A DNA stretch of 64,000 bases from an uncultured Clostridium sp. (lineage in GTDB: Bacteria > Bacillota > Clostridia > TANB77 > CAG-508), in NCBI GenBank assembly GCA_900553695.1, contig USEM01000005.1:1-64000 (forward strand). The letters run 5' to 3'. The notes beneath the pieces are model-generated. The model was not told the DNA's origin. It searched no databases and saw only the letters and a list, made by a program, of their open reading frames with translations. Both the position numbers and the translations under genes were made by a program. This document shows positions 62,943 through 64,000 of this stretch, one piece after another. Position 1 is the first letter of the stretch. Every line of letters starts with the position of its first letter.

Positions 62943-63953
62943 ATGGAAGAAAGAAAATATTTAAAAAAACAATTAATAAAAAATATGATATATACCTTTA
63001 CAGTGTTTACAATGCTAGTGCTAATATTCGATTGTTTGATATATAAAAAAGCAGAAAGACAGTTATATAAAGAAATTGATACAGAGCTTCAAAGTTTTGT
63101 AAGCAGGGAACCAAAAGGTAAAGTTGTTATAGTAAACCCAAGCACAATGCTAGTTATAAGAAATGTAAGTTTAAAAAGTTTAAAAAGCAAACTATTTTAT
63201 ATTAGTACAATAATAATTATAACTTCAGCTGTGGCAAGTTATGTGTTATCTAAAAGAACATTAAAACCAATATTTATGGCATGGGAAAAACAGACTGAAT
63301 TTGTGCAAAACGCTGCACATGAGCTTAGAACACCACTTACAATAATTCAAGCAAAACAACAACTATTATTAAAAGAGCCTGAAAGCAAAATAATAGATAA
63401 ATCAGAAGACATTAGACTTACAATAAACGAAACAAGAAGACTTACTAAACTTGTAAAGGAACTAATGATTTTAGCAACAGCTGATTCAAATAAATTACAA
63501 ATAAAAAAAGAACAAAAAAATATAGATGAGGTTGTAAAAGAAGTTTCAACACCATATGCTGAATATGCTAAAATGCAAAATAAGGATCTTACACTAAACT
63601 TAAATTGCAACAAAGAAGTAAATATAGATGTAAATAAAATAGAACAGTTAATGGTAATATTACTAGATAATGCAATTAAATACACAAAGGAAAATGAAAA
63701 TATTCAGGTAAATACCAATTACAAAGACGGAAAATGCATTATAGAAGTAGCAGATGAAGGAATTGGTATAAGTGATGAACAGAAAAAACATATCTTTGAA
63801 AGGTTTTACAGAGCAGATAAGGCACGTTCAAGAGAAACAGGAGGAACAGGGCTTGGCTTGGCAATAGCTCAAACCATCGTAAAAGCACATGGTGGCTCAA
63901 TTAAAGTACATAATAATACACCAAAAGGAACAAAATTTATAGTTAAAATATAA
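62943..63953 (+). CDS. sensor histidine kinase
   Basis: A 336-residue two-component kinase. Two membrane helices (about 14-31 and 82-100) flank a short extracellular loop. The H box is FVQNAAHELRTPLTI (His about residue 125); then N box (QLMVILLDNAIKYT), G1 (VADEGIGISDEQ), F box (IFERFYRADKARSRETGG) and G2 (GGTGLGLAIAQTIVKAHGG). The small sensor loop gives no ligand hint. The usual response regulator is not upstream, where metG is found; it may lie beyond the window or elsewhere. The terminator right after the stop argues against a downstream partner in the same transcript. GGAAG precedes the ATG. Confidence 0.92.
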   Translation: MEERKYLKKQLIKNMIYTFTVFTMLVLIFDCLIYKKAERQLYKEIDTELQSFVSREPKGKVVIVNPSTMLVIRNVSLKSLKSKLFYISTIIIITSAVASYVLSKRTLKPIFMAWEKQTEFVQNAAHELRTPLTIIQAKQQLLLKEPESKIIDKSEDIRLTINETRRLTKLVKELMILATADSNKLQIKKEQKNIDEVVKEVSTPYAEYAKMQNKDLTLNLNCNKEVNIDVNKIEQLMVILLDNAIKYTKENENIQVNTNYKDGKCIIEVADEGIGISDEQKKHIFERFYRADKARSRETGGTGLGLAIAQTIVKAHGGSIKVHNNTPKGTKFIVKI

Positions 63954-63954
63954 G

Positions 63955-63990
63955 AAATTCGGAAGCTTGTTGCTTCTGAATTTGCTTTTT
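63955..63990 (+). terminator. intrinsic terminator after the histidine kinase
   Basis: A 12-base stem (AAATTCGGAAGC with GCTTCTGAATTT, one wobble) and TTTTT further on. Confidence 0.82.
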
Positions 63991-64000
63991 AGTGCTAATT

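Noticed and set aside
1..64000. CRISPR arrays, insertion sequences, prophage, tRNA or rRNA genes
   Set aside because: No regularly spaced direct repeats, transposase or integrase motifs, phage structural genes or tRNA/rRNA-like sequences were seen.
1..64000. Recoding of UGA or other stop codons
   Set aside because: TGA, TAA and TAG all end intact genes (spoIID and sigF end in TGA, rarA in TAG), and tryptophans are TGG.

Overview
The window reads as a chromosomal segment of an AT-rich, endospore-forming Firmicute, most likely an uncultured or poorly studied member of Clostridia. The evidence is the spoIIA operon (spoIIAA-spoIIAB-sigF), spoIID, a SpoIIQ-like M23 protein, spoVM, spoIVB, a gerABC germinant receptor, an alpha/beta SASP, cotJABC, AGGAGG ribosome binding sites, frequent TTG starts and strong A/T preference at third codon positions. 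Most of the rest is housekeeping.

Layout. 1-2.1 kb: end of recA, recX, scpA, secG. 2.1-6.3 kb (minus): gerA-gerB-gerC plus a small membrane protein. 6.3-14.7 kb: lipoprotein, glmS, ruvA, rarA, HD protein, SecD-like pair, rhodanese, dGTPase-like protein. 14.8-18.9 kb: a sortase-type surface protein and two tandem paralogous membrane-anchored proteins. 19-22.4 kb: early sporulation block. 22.4-33.9 kb: two-gene minimal SUF system, rpmB, spoVM, comF-like gene, a KAP-type P-loop NTPase, recJ, relA/spoT, hisS, dut. 33.9-50.5 kb: a glycine-rich surface protein, a SASP and a long Tad-like pilus/secretion locus (SAF/CpaB-like, two ParA-like proteins, TadA-like ATPase, fused TadB/TadC-like protein, eight pilin-like or minor subunits). 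50.5-57.7 kb: spoIVB, dnaG-sigA, valS. 57.7-64 kb: a pair of compositionally foreign small genes, a Spo0A-like protein with a truncated receiver, cotJABC, metG, a histidine kinase.

The outstanding observation is a decoding anomaly. Eleven genes appear broken, and all 21 breaks are +1 shifts at an in-frame CGG codon. Skipping the C restores the frame and puts a glycine codon (GGA, GGT or GGG) where the family, when I can recognise it, has glycine: the DnaG zinc finger and its ASLGT motif, the KAP P-loop, the SigF, GerA, CotJC and TadA-like motifs. I found no in-frame CGG that can be read as arginine, and no frame break anywhere else. CGG+N therefore seems to be read as glycine through a +1 shift or a four-base codon. 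Alternatives are a frame-blind sequence error (hard to reconcile with the perfect frame alignment) or deliberate alteration of the sequence. Genes are annotated at full span with the skipped C stated.

All calls are from reading the sequence; no database search was run. Scans for CGG codons, promoters and hairpins were done by eye.
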